Notes: generated by a model from the letters alone, not told the origin. 64,000 nt of DNA from Flavobacterium ranwuense (GCF_004349315.1 NZ_SMLH01000011.1:1-64000); one strand, 5' to 3'. Positions 17,657 to 26,564 are shown, counted from the stretch's first letter. A program made the numbers and translations.

Positions 17657-20110
17657 ATGTCAAATCATAAAATACTTACTATTGACAATCTGTCACTTCA
17701 AGAATTTGATTCGGAAGCAGATTTAATTCCACTTTTGACTCCCGAGGACGAGGAGGAAATGAATAATGAGGCATTACCTGAATTGTTGGCTATTTTACCT
17801 TTGCGAAATATGGTTTTATTTCCAGGAGTTGTAATACCAATTACTGCAGGTCGTGATAAATCAATTAAATTGATCAATGACGCTAATGCAGCTGGTAAAA
17901 CTATTGGAGTTGTTGCCCAAATCAATGAAGAAGATGAAGATCCTACCAAAGATGATATTCATAAAATTGGAACTGTAGCCCGCATTTTGCGTGTGCTAAA
18001 AATGCCTGATGGCAATATCACTGTAATTCTTCAAGGTAAAAAACGTTTCGAAATTGACTCTGTTGTTGATGAGTCTCCATATATAACAGCAAAAATTAAA
18101 GAAGTTCCTGAAAAAAGACCTAAAAAAAACGATACTGAATTTGTAGCAATTTTGGATTCAATCAAAGAATTAGCGATTCAGATTATTAAAGAAAGTCCAA
18201 ATATTCCAAGCGAAGCAACCTTTGCCATCAAAAATATTGAGAGCCAATCTTTCTTGATCAATTTTGTTACTTCTAATATGAATTTGTCTGTTAAAGAAAA
18301 ACAAGATTTGTTGGCCATTAATGAATTGAAAGATAGAGCTTTAGAGACATTGCGTTACATGAATATTGAGTTGCAAAAACTCGAATTGAAAAACGATATC
18401 CAATCTAAAGTTCGTTTTGATTTAGACCAACAACAACGCGAATATTTTCTTCACCAACAAATGAAAACCATTCAGGAGGAATTGGGTGGCGTTTCTCAGG
18501 AAGAGGAAATGGAGGAAATGTTGCAGAAGTCTTTGACCAAGAAATGGGATGAAAAAACAAAAAAACATTTCGATAAAGAATTGTCTAAAATGCGACGCAT
18601 GAACCCACAAGCGCCTGATTTTGGAATTCAAAGAAACTATTTAGAGTTGTTTTTGGAATTGCCTTGGGAAGAATATTCTAAAGATAATTTCGATTTAAAA
18701 AGAGCACAAAAAATATTGGATAGAGATCATTTTGGTCTTGAAGATGTTAAGAAAAGAATGATTGAGCATTTGGCAGTTTTAAAATTGCGAAATGACATGA
18801 AGTCTCCAATTATTTGTTTGACAGGACCTCCAGGAGTTGGAAAAACGTCCATTGGTAGATCGATAGCAGAAGCATTGGGTAGAAAATATGTTAGGATTTC
18901 TCTTGGTGGTTTACGCGATGAAGCGGAGATTCGCGGCCATAGAAAAACCTACATTGGCGCCATGCCGGGAAGAATTATCCAAAGTTTGAAAAAAGCCGGA
19001 ACTTCAAATCCTGTTTTTGTTTTAGATGAAATTGATAAGTTGTCAAATAGCAATCAAGGCGATCCATCATCAGCATTACTGGAAGTTTTAGATCCGGAAC
19101 AAAATAATTCTTTTTATGATAATTTCCTTGAAATGGGATATGATTTGTCTAAAGTCATGTTTATAGCCACATCTAATAATATGGCTGCAATTCAACCTGC
19201 GTTGAAAGACAGAATGGAAATCATCAAAATGTCAGGCTATACGATTGAAGAAAAGGTAGAAATTGCCCGTCAGCATTTGTTTCCAAGACAATTGAAAGAA
19301 CACGGTTTGACGACTAAAGATTTGACCATTGGAAAAAAACAATTAGAGAAAATTGTCGAGGGATACACTCGCGAATCGGGAGTTCGTGGTTTAGAAGCTA
19401 AAATTGCTCAAGTAATTCGTAACGCAGCTAAATCAGTTGCAATGGAAGAAGAGTATAACAAAAAAGTAACTGACGGCGATATCATAAAAACGCTGGGTGT
19501 TCCAAGATTAGAAAGAGATAAATACGAGAACAATGATGTTGCCGGTGTGGTAACTGGTTTGGCTTGGACTTCTGTTGGTGGTGACATTCTGTTTATAGAA
19601 TCGTTACTTTCACCAGGAAAAGGGACCATGACCATTACCGGAAACTTAGGTACGGTAATGAAAGAATCTGCAACCATTGCTTTAGAGTACATCAAGGCCA
19701 ATGCGAAACTTTTAGGATTGGATTCAGAGATACTTTCTAAATATAATATTCACTTGCACGTTCCGGAAGGAGCTACTCCAAAAGACGGTCCAAGTGCAGG
19801 AATTGCTATGTTGACGTCATTAGTTTCCTTGTTTACACAAAAACGAGTGAAGAAAAACTTGGCTATGACAGGAGAAATCACCTTGCGTGGAAAAGTTTTA
19901 CCAGTAGGTGGAATCAAAGAAAAGATTTTGGCTGCCAAAAGAGCCAATATCAAAGAAATTATTCTGTGTCACGAAAACAAAAGCGATATTGATGAAATAA
20001 AACCAGAATATCTGGAAGGACTTTCTTTTCATTATGTGAAGGAAATGAGCGAAGTGTTGAAATATGCTTTAACCGATCAGAAAGTTAAAAATGCCAAGGA
20101 TTTAAAATAA
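17657..20110 (+). CDS. lon: ATP-dependent protease Lon
   Basis: This 817-residue AAA+ protease degrades misfolded and regulatory cytoplasmic proteins. The domain order is an N-terminal substrate-binding LON domain (about 40-240), a coiled-coil linker, the AAA+ module with Walker A GPPGVGKT (390-397) and Walker B VFVLDEIDKL, and the Ser-Lys protease domain. The nucleophile is S713 in DGPSAG and the general base is K754 in VGGIKEK. It has about 40 residues ahead of the LON domain, rich in acidic residues. lon, porQ, cmk and the NupG-type gene follow one another on the plus strand, but a hairpin separates lon from porQ. Confidence 0.97.
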   Translation: MSNHKILTIDNLSLQEFDSEADLIPLLTPEDEEEMNNEALPELLAILPLRNMVLFPGVVIPITAGRDKSIKLINDANAAGKTIGVVAQINEEDEDPTKDDIHKIGTVARILRVLKMPDGNITVILQGKKRFEIDSVVDESPYITAKIKEVPEKRPKKNDTEFVAILDSIKELAIQIIKESPNIPSEATFAIKNIESQSFLINFVTSNMNLSVKEKQDLLAINELKDRALETLRYMNIELQKLELKNDIQSKVRFDLDQQQREYFLHQQMKTIQEELGGVSQEEEMEEMLQKSLTKKWDEKTKKHFDKELSKMRRMNPQAPDFGIQRNYLELFLELPWEEYSKDNFDLKRAQKILDRDHFGLEDVKKRMIEHLAVLKLRNDMKSPIICLTGPPGVGKTSIGRSIAEALGRKYVRISLGGLRDEAEIRGHRKTYIGAMPGRIIQSLKKAGTSNPVFVLDEIDKLSNSNQGDPSSALLEVLDPEQNNSFYDNFLEMGYDLSKVMFIATSNNMAAIQPALKDRMEIIKMSGYTIEEKVEIARQHLFPRQLKEHGLTTKDLTIGKKQLEKIVEGYTRESGVRGLEAKIAQVIRNAAKSVAMEEEYNKKVTDGDIIKTLGVPRLERDKYENNDVAGVVTGLAWTSVGGDILFIESLLSPGKGTMTITGNLGTVMKESATIALEYIKANAKLLGLDSEILSKYNIHLHVPEGATPKDGPSAGIAMLTSLVSLFTQKRVKKNLAMTGEITLRGKVLPVGGIKEKILAAKRANIKEIILCHENKSDIDEIKPEYLEGLSFHYVKEMSEVLKYALTDQKVKNAKDLK

Positions 20111-20140
20111 AAATTAATTTCATACCCATAGCTTCGGGAT

Positions 20141-20194
20141 AAAATTCCAAATTCTAAAACCTGATTTTCAGTGCTTGGAATTTGGAATTTTTAT
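20141..20194 (+). terminator. Inverted repeat / probable terminator after lon
   Basis: AAAATTCCAAATTC (20141-20154) and GAATTTGGAATTTT (20178-20191) are perfect complements around a 23-nt loop and run into T residues. The internally repetitive arms resemble an intergenic repeat as much as a canonical terminator. Confidence 0.55.
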
Positions 20195-20240
20195 TTGCAA
20201 TTAGGAGTTTTAAAGTTGTCATTTATTGTATTTATAATTT

Positions 20241-20248
20241 TATCTTCG
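20241..20248 (+). promoter_or_regulatory. -7 promoter motif for porQ
   Basis: TATCTTCG matches the TAnnTTCG variant, with a TTG at 20216-20218 (22-base gap). It lies 38 bases before the porQ ATG. Confidence 0.4.
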
Positions 20249-20286
20249 CAGTTGCGTTTTACCTTACATAAGTTGCAATTTAAAGC

Positions 20287-21309
20287 ATGTTAAAAAAACT
20301 TTTATTATACTCCTTATTTTTCATTTGTTCTGTGTCTTACAGTCAAATAGGAGGTAAGTATACCTATCAGTTTTTGAACTTGGTCACTTCACCAAGACAA
20401 GCCGCACTGGGAGGAAAAGTGATTACGATTTATGATGATGACGTCAATCAAGCCCATTTTAATCCAGCGACTATAAATGCCGAAATGGACAATCATTTGG
20501 CTTTAAATTATGGAAGTTATTTTAAGGAAGTAACCTACGGAACGGCTTCTTACGCCTACACGTATGATCGTCATTTGCAAACTTTTCAGGCTGGAGTAAA
20601 TTATGTGAACTATGGCAATTTTGAAGGCTATGACGAAAATGGTCAGCCAACCTCAGAATTTACCGGAAGTGAAATTGCCCTGTCTTTTGGATATGCCTAT
20701 AATATCCCTAATACTACGATTCATTTAGGTGCCAGTGCCAAATTGATTTCTTCTACCTTAGAAAGTTATAATTCTTTAGGCGGTGCAATTGATATTGGAG
20801 CACTTTTTATAGATGAAAAAAATGATGTAAATTGGGGTTTGGCTATTCGAAATATTGGAACTCAGTTTTCTACGTATAATGGTACAAACGAAAAGCTGTC
20901 ACTTGAAATCATTGCAGGTGTTTCACAAGAATTAGAAAATGTGCCTATTCGTTGGCATCTTACTTTAGAAAATTTGCAACAATGGAATATTGCGTTTTCG
21001 AATCCGGTCCGAGCAGAATCATCATTTGACGGAACGGAGACCGAGGAAAAAATTTCATTTGTGAATAATGCGTTGCGACATGTGATTGTAGGAGTAGAGC
21101 TTTTTCCAAAAAAAGCATTTAATTTGCGTGTGGGATATAATTTTAGAAGAGCAGAGGAATTACGTCTTCAGGAACAGCGTAATTTTTCGGGAGTTTCATT
21201 AGGTTTCGGACTTAAGTTGAATAAACTGAAATTTAATTATTCATATTCCAGATACACATTGGCAGGAAATACAAGCCTTTTTGGGTTAACCATCAACTTT
21301 CAAGAATGA
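20287..21309 (+). CDS. porQ: Type IX secretion system protein PorQ
   Basis: This 340-residue outer-membrane beta-barrel protein of the PorV/FadL-like superfamily has a signal peptide ending near SVSYSQ (residue 20). The N-terminal stretch QFLNLVTSPRQAALGGK and the later NPATINAEMDNHLALNYG fit PorQ of the Bacteroidota type IX secretion system. There it serves the surface attachment step of secreted cargo. It lies alone, away from any other T9SS gene in this window, which is usual because T9SS genes are scattered. cmk begins 63 bp downstream and is likely co-transcribed. Confidence 0.88.
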   Translation: MLKKLLLYSLFFICSVSYSQIGGKYTYQFLNLVTSPRQAALGGKVITIYDDDVNQAHFNPATINAEMDNHLALNYGSYFKEVTYGTASYAYTYDRHLQTFQAGVNYVNYGNFEGYDENGQPTSEFTGSEIALSFGYAYNIPNTTIHLGASAKLISSTLESYNSLGGAIDIGALFIDEKNDVNWGLAIRNIGTQFSTYNGTNEKLSLEIIAGVSQELENVPIRWHLTLENLQQWNIAFSNPVRAESSFDGTETEEKISFVNNALRHVIVGVELFPKKAFNLRVGYNFRRAEELRLQEQRNFSGVSLGFGLKLNKLKFNYSYSRYTLAGNTSLFGLTINFQE

Positions 21310-21372
21310 TGTTCTCCTTTTAAATTGATGGCAGTACCATTTGATTAATTATTAAAATTTAAATACATTATT

Positions 21373-22065
21373 TTGAAAAAAATTACCATCGCAATTGACG
21401 GATTTTCATCTACAGGTAAAAGTACGTTGGCCAAACAGCTTGCGAATCATCTAGGATATATTTATGTTGATACGGGGGCGATGTATCGTGCCGTAGCTTT
21501 ATTTGCTATGCAAAACGGTTGCATAAATGCTGATTCTTTTGATAAACAAACATTAATTAACAGTCTGCCAAATATAAAATTGCAGTTCAAATTTAATACT
21601 GATTTGGGTTTTGCCGAAATGTATTTGAATGAAGCAAATGTGGAAACAGAAATCAGAACGATTGAAGTTTCCAGTTTTGTGAGTAAAGTAGCTGAAGTTT
21701 CTGAAGTTCGTACCAAATTAGTCGAACAGCAAAAAGAAATGGGAAAAGACAAAGCTATTGTAATGGACGGAAGAGATATTGGAACTGTAGTTTTTCCTGA
21801 TGCCGAACTTAAAATTTTCATGACCGCCAGTGCGACCACAAGAGCGCAAAGACGTTACGATGAGTTGGTTGCAAAAGGAGATGCTGTAACGTTTGAAGAA
21901 GTGCTGGCAAACGTAGAAGAACGAGATTATATCGACACACACCGTAAGGATTCCCCATTGGTAATGGCTGAAGATGCTATAGAAATTGACAATTCTCATT
22001 TGAACCGTAAAGAACAATTCGAGCTGGTATTGGAATTGGTAAGTGAAATTGCTAAAACGATATAA
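21373..22065 (+). CDS. cmk: Cytidylate kinase (TTG start)
   Basis: This 230-residue kinase phosphorylates CMP and dCMP for nucleotide supply. The P-loop is GFSSTGKST (about 10-18), the substrate motif DTGAMYRAVALF follows, and MDGRDIGTVVFPDA contains the CMP-binding DGRDIGT. The family starts a few residues before the P-loop. The only start that preserves this is TTG at 21373 (protein start MKKITIAIDG); the first in-frame ATG lies past the P-loop and cannot be used. So this is a real non-ATG start. It follows porQ by 63 bp. Confidence 0.95.
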   Translation: MKKITIAIDGFSSTGKSTLAKQLANHLGYIYVDTGAMYRAVALFAMQNGCINADSFDKQTLINSLPNIKLQFKFNTDLGFAEMYLNEANVETEIRTIEVSSFVSKVAEVSEVRTKLVEQQKEMGKDKAIVMDGRDIGTVVFPDAELKIFMTASATTRAQRRYDELVAKGDAVTFEEVLANVEERDYIDTHRKDSPLVMAEDAIEIDNSHLNRKEQFELVLELVSEIAKTI

Positions 22066-22140
22066 TTATTTGCAGATCTCATTTTTAATAGTAGATTTAC
22101 GCCCTGTTAATTTTAAAAAAAATAAAAAACAACTCATCGT

Positions 22141-23397
22141 ATGGGAATTAAAAATAGATTGGTATTGATGAACTTCCTTCAATTTTTTATTTGGGGATCA
22201 TGGTTACTTACGATTGGTGCATATTGGTTTAATAATAAGCACTGGTCTGGAACCGAGTTTGGAATCATTTTTTCAACAATGGGTATTTCTTCTGTTTTTA
22301 TGCCAGCTTTAACAGGAATTATTTCAGATCGATTTATAAATGCTGAAAAATTATATGGTTTGCTTCATTTTTTTGGTGCTGCCGCCTTGTTTTGCTTGCC
22401 ACAAGTTGATAATCCTACTACATTTTTTTGGGTAATGTTAGTCAATATGTTTTTTTATATGCCTACAATTTCCTTATCAATAACGGTGGCTTATAATGCA
22501 TTAATTGCAAAAGAAATGGATGTGGTAAAGGATTATCCACCTATTAGAATATGGGGAACAATAGGTTTTATAGCGGCGCTTTGGGTGGTAAGTTTGACGC
22601 ATAATGAAACTTCTTCAAACCAGTTTTATATTGCAGGTGTAGTTTCTTTACTATTAGGTGCTTATGCTTTTACACTTCCTAAATGTCCTCCAATGTGTAA
22701 AGGAGAAAAAAGCGCTTCTTTTACGCAAGCTTTAGGATTGAATGCTTTTGAATTGTTTAAGCAACGAAAATTTGCTGTTTTCTTTATCTTTTCTATGTTG
22801 TTAGGCGCTGCTTTGCAATTGACTAATGCGTATGGAGATACTTATATCCATGATTTTGCTACTGTTGATGCTTATAAAAATACTATTGCGGTTCGATATC
22901 CTGCTATAATAATGTCGATATCTCAAGTTTCAGAAACACTATTTATATTGGCAATTCCGTTTTTCCTGAGAAAATTTGGTATCAAATATGTAATGTTATT
23001 TAGTATGTTGGCTTGGGTATTGCGTTTTGGATTGTTTGCCTTTGGAAATCCATCTGATGGTCTTTGGATGATAATCATGTCATGTATCGTGTACGGAATG
23101 GCCTTTGACTTTTTTAATATTTCGGGTTCTTTATTTGTGGAAACACAAACAGATTCGAAAATCAGAGGAAGTGCGCAAGGTATGTTTATGATGATGGTGA
23201 ATGGTTTTGGCGCCTTGATTGGTAGTTTTGCGAGTGGTTATGTTATTCAAAAATATTTTACTATGGCTGATGGAAGTAAAGACTGGTTTCATATCTGGAT
23301 CACTTTTGCATCGTATGCTTTAGTACTTGCTATAATTTTTCCTTTCGTTTTTAAAGATAAATTTGGACCAAAAGTTTTGGGAGAAATTAATCACTAA
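22141..23397 (+). CDS. NupG-type nucleoside:H+ symporter (MFS)
   Basis: This 418-residue inner-membrane transporter has about 12 hydrophobic segments. The first helix region (LMNFLQFFIWGSWLLTIGAY) and the loop LPKCPPM before the central cytoplasmic stretch match the nucleoside:H+ symporter family. GTIGFIAALW and FFNISGSLFVE are further family-like segments. It should import nucleosides using the proton gradient. Lying 75 bp after cmk, it fits pyrimidine salvage, although the pairing may be only positional. A strong terminator ends the unit. Confidence 0.85.
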   Translation: MGIKNRLVLMNFLQFFIWGSWLLTIGAYWFNNKHWSGTEFGIIFSTMGISSVFMPALTGIISDRFINAEKLYGLLHFFGAAALFCLPQVDNPTTFFWVMLVNMFFYMPTISLSITVAYNALIAKEMDVVKDYPPIRIWGTIGFIAALWVVSLTHNETSSNQFYIAGVVSLLLGAYAFTLPKCPPMCKGEKSASFTQALGLNAFELFKQRKFAVFFIFSMLLGAALQLTNAYGDTYIHDFATVDAYKNTIAVRYPAIIMSISQVSETLFILAIPFFLRKFGIKYVMLFSMLAWVLRFGLFAFGNPSDGLWMIIMSCIVYGMAFDFFNISGSLFVETQTDSKIRGSAQGMFMMMVNGFGALIGSFASGYVIQKYFTMADGSKDWFHIWITFASYALVLAIIFPFVFKDKFGPKVLGEINH

Positions 23398-23418
23398 AAC
23401 CCTTTTTCTTATAAATTT

Positions 23419-23456
23419 AACCCGATAGCTTTATTTAAGAGTTATCGGGTTTTTTA
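23419..23456 (+). terminator. Terminator after the NupG-type gene
   Basis: AACCCGATA (23419-23427) and TATCGGGTT (23443-23451) pair perfectly, extend inward by two further pairs, and are followed by T5. Confidence 0.88.
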
Positions 23457-23484
23457 ATGCTGAAAAATCACTATAAAACCTAAC

Positions 23485-23566
23485 TAGCCCTGATGGAGTC
23501 GATATCCTCGTAGTCCCGATCCCGAAGCCTCGGGACGGGACGGAGAGATAAAGGCGAGAGCGGGTA
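23485..23566 (+). repeat. Structured intergenic repeat, copy 1
   Basis: It begins TAGCCCTGATGG, continues through ATATCCT, has a long central hairpin (GTCCCG-A-TCCCGA at 23513-23525 pairing with TCGGGACGGGAC at 23530-23541), and closes with AGATA then AGCGGG. A second copy with the same order of blocks is at 25681-25784 on the other strand. The layout resembles a short structured element scattered through Flavobacterium intergenic regions, possibly the Rfam motif called Flavo-1. That link is from memory and untested. Confidence 0.7.
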
Positions 23567-23653
23567 CGTTACCCACAGAAAAGCAAAAATGCTTCGCTGC
23601 TGATTATCAATTTATTACTATTTTTTGATTACTGATTTTCATGACAAAAAAAC

Positions 23654-23684
23654 TTGACAGTTAAATAAAGATGTATTACCTTTG
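23654..23684 (+). promoter_or_regulatory. Consensus promoter of rpsA
   Basis: TTG (23654-23656), then 20 bases, then TACCTTTG (23677-23684) fit TTG-N19-21-TAnnTTTG exactly. Transcription would begin near 23691 and leave a leader of about 113 nt. Confidence 0.75.
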
Positions 23685-23703
23685 CAAACCTTTTGGTGAG
23701 TAA

Positions 23704-23771
23704 GAGTTTCCTTTAGGGTTCAATTAATTATACAAACAACTTCTGTTGTTTTCTAGCACAATAAGAAACTC
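23704..23771 (+). promoter_or_regulatory. Folded 5' leader of rpsA mRNA
   Basis: GAGTTTC (23704-23710) pairs with GAAACTC (23765-23771) and encloses a second hairpin AACAAC-TTCT-GTTGTT (23735-23750). S1 genes are often autoregulated by S1 binding to their leader, so this is a candidate site. The structure is seen in the sequence; the role is inferred. Confidence 0.45.
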
Positions 23772-23803
23772 GAGAAAATACAGAATACAAATTTTTAATC
23801 AGC

Positions 23804-25585
23804 ATGTCTGAACAAGTAAAATCACAAGAAGAGTTTTTAGCAAATTTTAACTGGCACAATTTCGAAGAAGGTATTGATGCTGTTGATGAGAAAAACTTAT
23901 TAGAATTCGAAGAACTAGTTTCAAAAACATTTATCGCTACGGATCAAGAAGAAGTGGTTGATGGTACAGTTGTTAGAATTACAGATAGAGACGTTATCGT
24001 TGATATCAACGCAAAATCGGAAGGTGTTATTTCATTGAACGAATTCCGTTACAACCCAGCATTAAAAGTAGGTGATACTGTTGAAGTATTAATTGACATC
24101 CGTGAGGACAAAACAGGTCAATTAGTATTGTCTCACAGAAAAGCACGTACTATCAAATCATGGGATAGAGTTATTTCGGCTAACGAAACAGGAGAAATCG
24201 TTAATGGTTTTGTAAAATGCAGAACTAAAGGTGGTATGATCGTTGACGTTTTCGGAATTGAAGCTTTCTTGCCAGGATCTCAAATTGATGTTAAACCAAT
24301 TAGAGACTACGATGTATATGTAAACAAAATGATGGAATTCAAAGTGGTAAAAATTAACCACGAATTCAAAAATGTTGTTGTTTCTCATAAAGCGCTTATT
24401 GAAGCGGATATTGAAATCCAGAAAAAAGAAATCATCGGTCAATTACAAAAAGGACAAGTATTAGAAGGTGTTGTTAAAAACATTACTTCTTATGGTGTGT
24501 TTATTGACTTAGGTGGTGTTGATGGATTAATTCACATTACTGACCTTTCTTGGAGTCGTATTAACCACCCAAGTGAAGTTCTTGAATTAGATCAAAAATT
24601 AAATGTTGTAATCCTTGATTTCGATGACGAAAAAACAAGAATACAATTAGGATTGAAACAATTAAACGCTCACCCTTGGGATGCTCTTGATGCTAAATTA
24701 GCAATTGGAGACAAAGTAAAAGGTAAAGTAGTTGTAATCGCTGATTACGGTGCTTTCATCGAAGTTGCTGAAGGTGTTGAAGGTTTAATCCACGTTTCTG
24801 AAATGTCTTGGTCTACTCATTTACGTTCTGCTCAAGATTTCGTAAAAGTAGGTGATGTTGTTGAAGCTGTTATCTTAACATTAGATAGAGATGACCGTAA
24901 AATGTCATTAGGTATCAAACAATTGTCTCAAGATCCTTGGACTGATATCACTGCTAAATACCCAGTAGGTTCTAAACATACAGGTATCGTTAGAAACTTT
25001 ACAAACTTTGGAATTTTCGTAGAATTAGAAGAAGGAATTGATGGATTAATTTACATCTCTGACTTATCTTGGACTAAGAAAATCAAACATCCATCTGAAT
25101 TTGTAAACGTTGGTGAAAAACTTGACGTAGTAGTATTAGAATTAGATGTTGAAGGACGTAAATTATCTTTAGGTCACAAACAAACTACTGCTAATCCTTG
25201 GGATCAATATGAAGATTCTTTCGCAGTTGGAACTGTCCACACAGGTGAAATTTCTGAAATCGTTGACAAAGGAGCTACTGTAGAATTCGGAGATGATATC
25301 GTTGCTTTCATTCCTACACGTCACCTTGAAAAAGAAGACGGTAAGAAATTGAAAAAAGGAGAATCTGCTGATTTCAAAGTAATCGAATTCAACAAAGAAT
25401 TCAAAAGAGTAGTTGCATCTCACACTGCTATCTTCCGTGAAGAAGAAGAGAAAAATGTAAAAACAGCTACTGAAAATACTTCATCAGCTTCAACATCTAC
25501 AAATGCACCAGCTGCAACTTTAGGTGATAACAATGATGTATTAGCAGCATTAAAAGCAAAAATGGAAAAGTCAGAGAAAAAATAA
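23804..25585 (+). CDS. rpsA: 30S ribosomal protein S1
   Basis: This 593-residue RNA-binding protein helps mRNAs onto the 30S subunit. Six S1 repeats can be counted, each with a V-x-G-x-V or similar first strand (for example VVDGTVVRITD, GVVKNITSYGVFIDLGG, GKVVVIADYGAFIEVAEG, GIVRNFTNFGIFVELEEG). The last repeat is more divergent and is followed by an acidic, Ser/Thr/Ala-rich tail of about 60 residues. In Bacteroidota, where SD sequences are rare, S1-type mRNA recruitment is thought to matter especially. It has a consensus promoter, a folded leader and a strong terminator, so it is a single-gene unit. Confidence 0.96.
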   Translation: MSEQVKSQEEFLANFNWHNFEEGIDAVDEKNLLEFEELVSKTFIATDQEEVVDGTVVRITDRDVIVDINAKSEGVISLNEFRYNPALKVGDTVEVLIDIREDKTGQLVLSHRKARTIKSWDRVISANETGEIVNGFVKCRTKGGMIVDVFGIEAFLPGSQIDVKPIRDYDVYVNKMMEFKVVKINHEFKNVVVSHKALIEADIEIQKKEIIGQLQKGQVLEGVVKNITSYGVFIDLGGVDGLIHITDLSWSRINHPSEVLELDQKLNVVILDFDDEKTRIQLGLKQLNAHPWDALDAKLAIGDKVKGKVVVIADYGAFIEVAEGVEGLIHVSEMSWSTHLRSAQDFVKVGDVVEAVILTLDRDDRKMSLGIKQLSQDPWTDITAKYPVGSKHTGIVRNFTNFGIFVELEEGIDGLIYISDLSWTKKIKHPSEFVNVGEKLDVVVLELDVEGRKLSLGHKQTTANPWDQYEDSFAVGTVHTGEISEIVDKGATVEFGDDIVAFIPTRHLEKEDGKKLKKGESADFKVIEFNKEFKRVVASHTAIFREEEEKNVKTATENTSSASTSTNAPAATLGDNNDVLAALKAKMEKSEKK

Positions 25586-25606
25586 TTTCTTGATTTTTGA
25601 ATATAG

Positions 25607-25636
25607 AAAGCCCCGCAATTTGCGGGGCTTTTTTTT
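25607..25636 (+). terminator. Terminator of rpsA
   Basis: AAAGCCCCGCA (25607-25617) and TGCGGGGCTTT (25621-25631) pair perfectly around a 3-nt loop and are followed by T5. Confidence 0.93.
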
Positions 25637-25680
25637 GTGCTTTATTTTTAGGAGCAGAGCAGTTGAATTTACCATCCATA

Positions 25681-25784
25681 ATCCTCCCGCTGTGCGCAGT
25701 ATCTTGTTATTGTGCAGAAAAACCATTTTCAAAACCAACTTTTGCATAGCACAATAAAAAGGATACTTGCTGCCATCGGGGCTA
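25681..25784 (-). repeat. Structured intergenic repeat, copy 2
   Basis: Read on the minus strand it begins TAGCCCCGATGG, passes through GTATCCT, has a central hairpin with arms TTATTGTGC and GCACAATAA (25707-25715 and 25749-25757), then AGATA and CAGCGGGAGG. The conserved outer blocks match copy 1 at 23485-23566, while the central hairpin has a different sequence. The element keeps its ends and its fold but not its middle. Confidence 0.7.
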
Positions 25785-25907
25785 AGTTAGAACTTACATC
25801 TATCTCATCGCATTCAAAAAATTTAAAATTTAAAAATAATTTCATTTTTTAAAACCAAACCCAATTAAACACCGTAAATGCTTTATATAACTTAAAAAAT
25901 AGATTTT

Positions 25908-26462
25908 ATGAAAACTAGAAAATTTTTATCGATTGCATTTTTTGCATTAGTATTTGGAGCTACATCTTTTGCTCAAAAAAGTGTTATGGTTGGAGGAGCA
26001 GCGATGTATCCTTCTAAAAACATTATTGAGAATGCAGTTAACTCTAAAGATCACACGACGCTAGTTGCAGCAGTTAAAGCCGCAGGATTAGTAGAAACTT
26101 TACAAAGCAAAGGTCCATTCACCGTTTTTGCCCCTACAAATGCAGCGTTTGATAAATTGCCAGCCGGAACTGTAACCACATTATTAAAACCAGAAAACTT
26201 AAAAACATTGCAAACAATCCTTACCTATCATGTAGTTGCTGGGAAAATGAATGCTTCTGATATAGCAAAAGCTATTAAAATGGGAAAAGGAAAAGCTACT
26301 TTAAAAACAGTTAGTGGTGGAACTTTAACAGCTTGGATGCAAGGAAAAGATTTGTATATCACGGATGAGAACATGAACAAAGCTAAAGTAACAATTGCTG
26401 ATGTGAACCAATCAAATGGTGTGATTCACGTGATTGATGCAGTAGTATTGCCAAAAAAATAA
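25908..26462 (+). CDS. Fasciclin (FAS1) domain exported protein
   Basis: This 184-residue exported protein has a signal peptide (first about 22 residues, ending SFAQ) and one FAS1 domain. The two family motifs are visible: KGPFTVFAPTNAAFDKLP (about 75-92) and, near the end, NGVIHVIDAVVLP. TYHVVAGKM lies between them. FAS1 proteins act in adhesion or surface binding; the partner is unknown. It is transcribed alone, with its own terminator, which resembles that of rpsA. Confidence 0.92.
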   Translation: MKTRKFLSIAFFALVFGATSFAQKSVMVGGAAMYPSKNIIENAVNSKDHTTLVAAVKAAGLVETLQSKGPFTVFAPTNAAFDKLPAGTVTTLLKPENLKTLQTILTYHVVAGKMNASDIAKAIKMGKGKATLKTVSGGTLTAWMQGKDLYITDENMNKAKVTIADVNQSNGVIHVIDAVVLPKK

Positions 26463-26494
26463 TTTTTGATTAGAGGTTGATATTTTGTTGATTG

Positions 26495-26524
26495 AAAGAG
26501 CCCTGCAATTTGCGGGGCTCTTTT
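26495..26524 (+). terminator. Terminator of the fasciclin gene
   Basis: AAAGAGCCCTGCA (26495-26507) pairs with TGCGGGGCTCTTT (26511-26523) with one T-G pair. The core and loop match the rpsA terminator about 900 bp upstream. Confidence 0.88.
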
Positions 26525-26525
26525 G

Positions 26526-26564
26526 TAAAAAAAATCCAGATTCTAATTTCAGAATCTGGATTTT
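26526..26564 (-). terminator. Terminator of pheT
   Basis: AAAATCCAGATTCT (26531-26544) and AGAATCTGGATTTT (26551-26564) are perfect complements. The run of A at 26527-26534 gives a T tract on the minus strand. Confidence 0.88.

Larger units (their letters stand above)
23398..23803. other. Intergenic region before rpsA
   Basis: The 406-bp gap contains, in order, a terminator, one copy of a structured repeat, a good promoter and a folded rpsA leader. Each is listed separately. Confidence 0.7.
25586..25907. other. Intergenic region between rpsA and the fasciclin gene
   Basis: The 322-bp gap holds the rpsA terminator and copy 2 of the structured repeat. The final 120 bases before the fasciclin gene are AT-rich with no clear promoter motif. 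Confidence 0.6.
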
